This document shows, piece after piece, positions 29,385 through 29,616 of a DNA stretch of 29,616 bases. Source of the DNA: Deltaproteobacteria bacterium (GTDB lineage: Bacteria; Desulfobacterota; BSN033; UBA1163). The position numbers and the translations under genes were made by a program. The first letter of the stretch is position 1. Every line of letters begins with the position of its first letter. The notes beneath the pieces are model-generated. The model ran no database searches, had not been told where the DNA came from, and was given only the letters and a program-made list of their open reading frames with translations. The stretch covers positions 1-29,616 of the forward strand of contig VGRU01000018.1 of the NCBI GenBank assembly GCA_016875255.1, in the 5' to 3' direction.

Positions 29385-29616
29385 ATGAAAAAGGCAACCG
29401 TATTGATTTTAAGCGTTTTCATGTTTGCAGGAATAGGATTATTGGTCTTCACGCCCAAAACCACGGAGGCGCAGACCATCAGCTGGAAGATGCAGACGAC
29501 CTGGCCTGCTGGGATCGCCCTCCATCGAAGCGCTGTAGGTCTGGCCAAGAGAATCGAGGAGATGTCCGGCGGACGAATCAAAATTGACATCGTGCCTGCC
29601 GGCGCCATCGTTCCTG
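29385..29616 (+). CDS. DctP-family TRAP solute-binding protein, 3' end beyond the window
   Basis: The visible 77 residues start with a signal peptide (MKKATVLILSVFMFAGIGLL, cleavage near TTEAQ) and continue ISWKMQTTWPAGIALHRSAV, LAKRIEEMSGGRIKIDIVPA, which is the DctP-type mature N-terminus. AAGGAGG lies seven bases before the ATG. It presumably binds the substrate of the upstream catabolic genes and works with DctQ and DctM subunits outside the window. It is a different TRAP class from the TAXI system at 5227-8097. Confidence 0.9.
   Translation, partial: MKKATVLILSVFMFAGIGLLVFTPKTTEAQTISWKMQTTWPAGIALHRSAVGLAKRIEEMSGGRIKIDIVPAGAIVP

Noticed and set aside
29162..29608. 148-residue minus-strand frame at the right edge
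   Set aside because: It overlaps the signal peptide and mature start of a clear DctP protein on the plus strand and shows no motif.

Overview
The window looks like chromosome of an uncultured, probably anaerobic bacterium of the former Deltaproteobacteria (Desulfobacterota-like). The pointers are a ferredoxin-dependent 2-oxoacid oxidoreductase, TAXI- and DctP-type TRAP transporters, DUF362 and PreA-like iron-sulfur proteins, a molybdenum hydroxylase, and many short palindromic repeats with REP-associated tyrosine transposases (RAYTs). The phylum is an inference from gene content. No rRNA, tRNA, CRISPR array or phage was seen.

Left part (1-3260): the start of a minus-strand gene and a divergent FabG-like reductase, then an accessory strip of small minus-strand genes (XRE regulator, DUF488, SRPBCC, a short conserved protein, a cupin), a MITE-like element and the debris of two RAYT genes. 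Positions 3263-8097 form a tight minus-strand operon: TAXI binding protein, fused TRAP permease, DUF362 protein and a stand-alone prephenate dehydratase. Positions 8198-9950 are a mobile-element scar: the 3' remnant of one RAYT, a complete RAYT gene between 21-bp perfect inverted repeats, a secreted-protein gene cut off by that element, and an integron-type attC-like site.

Middle part (10267-18706): a beta-ketoacyl synthase, a BrnT/CopG-type toxin-antitoxin pair with a clear promoter and operator-like palindrome, NADP isocitrate dehydrogenase, a small minus-strand two-gene unit ending in a good terminator, a decayed molybdenum-hydroxylase fragment, and a korDABC operon. Icd and Kor together would link isocitrate to 2-oxoglutarate and succinyl-CoA with ferredoxin as electron carrier.

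Right part (18785-29616): a lysophosphatidate acyltransferase whose C-terminus runs into a dispersed AT-rich repeat, a small very basic protein, a usp-deoxynucleoside kinase pair, proC, and a long plus-strand cluster: cupin, DUF2848, nitrilase-family amidohydrolase, three-subunit molybdenum hydroxylase (FAD, 2Fe-2S, Mo subunits), PreA-like flavin/iron-sulfur oxidoreductase and a DctP binding protein cut by the window edge. Its logic is uptake, ring hydroxylation, ring reduction and amide hydrolysis. It is the best candidate here for an undescribed pathway, probably for an N-heterocycle or cyclic amide; the substrate cannot be read from the sequence.

At least seven kinds of short repeat are scattered through the window. 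In four places a repeat supplies or overlaps the stop codon of a gene.
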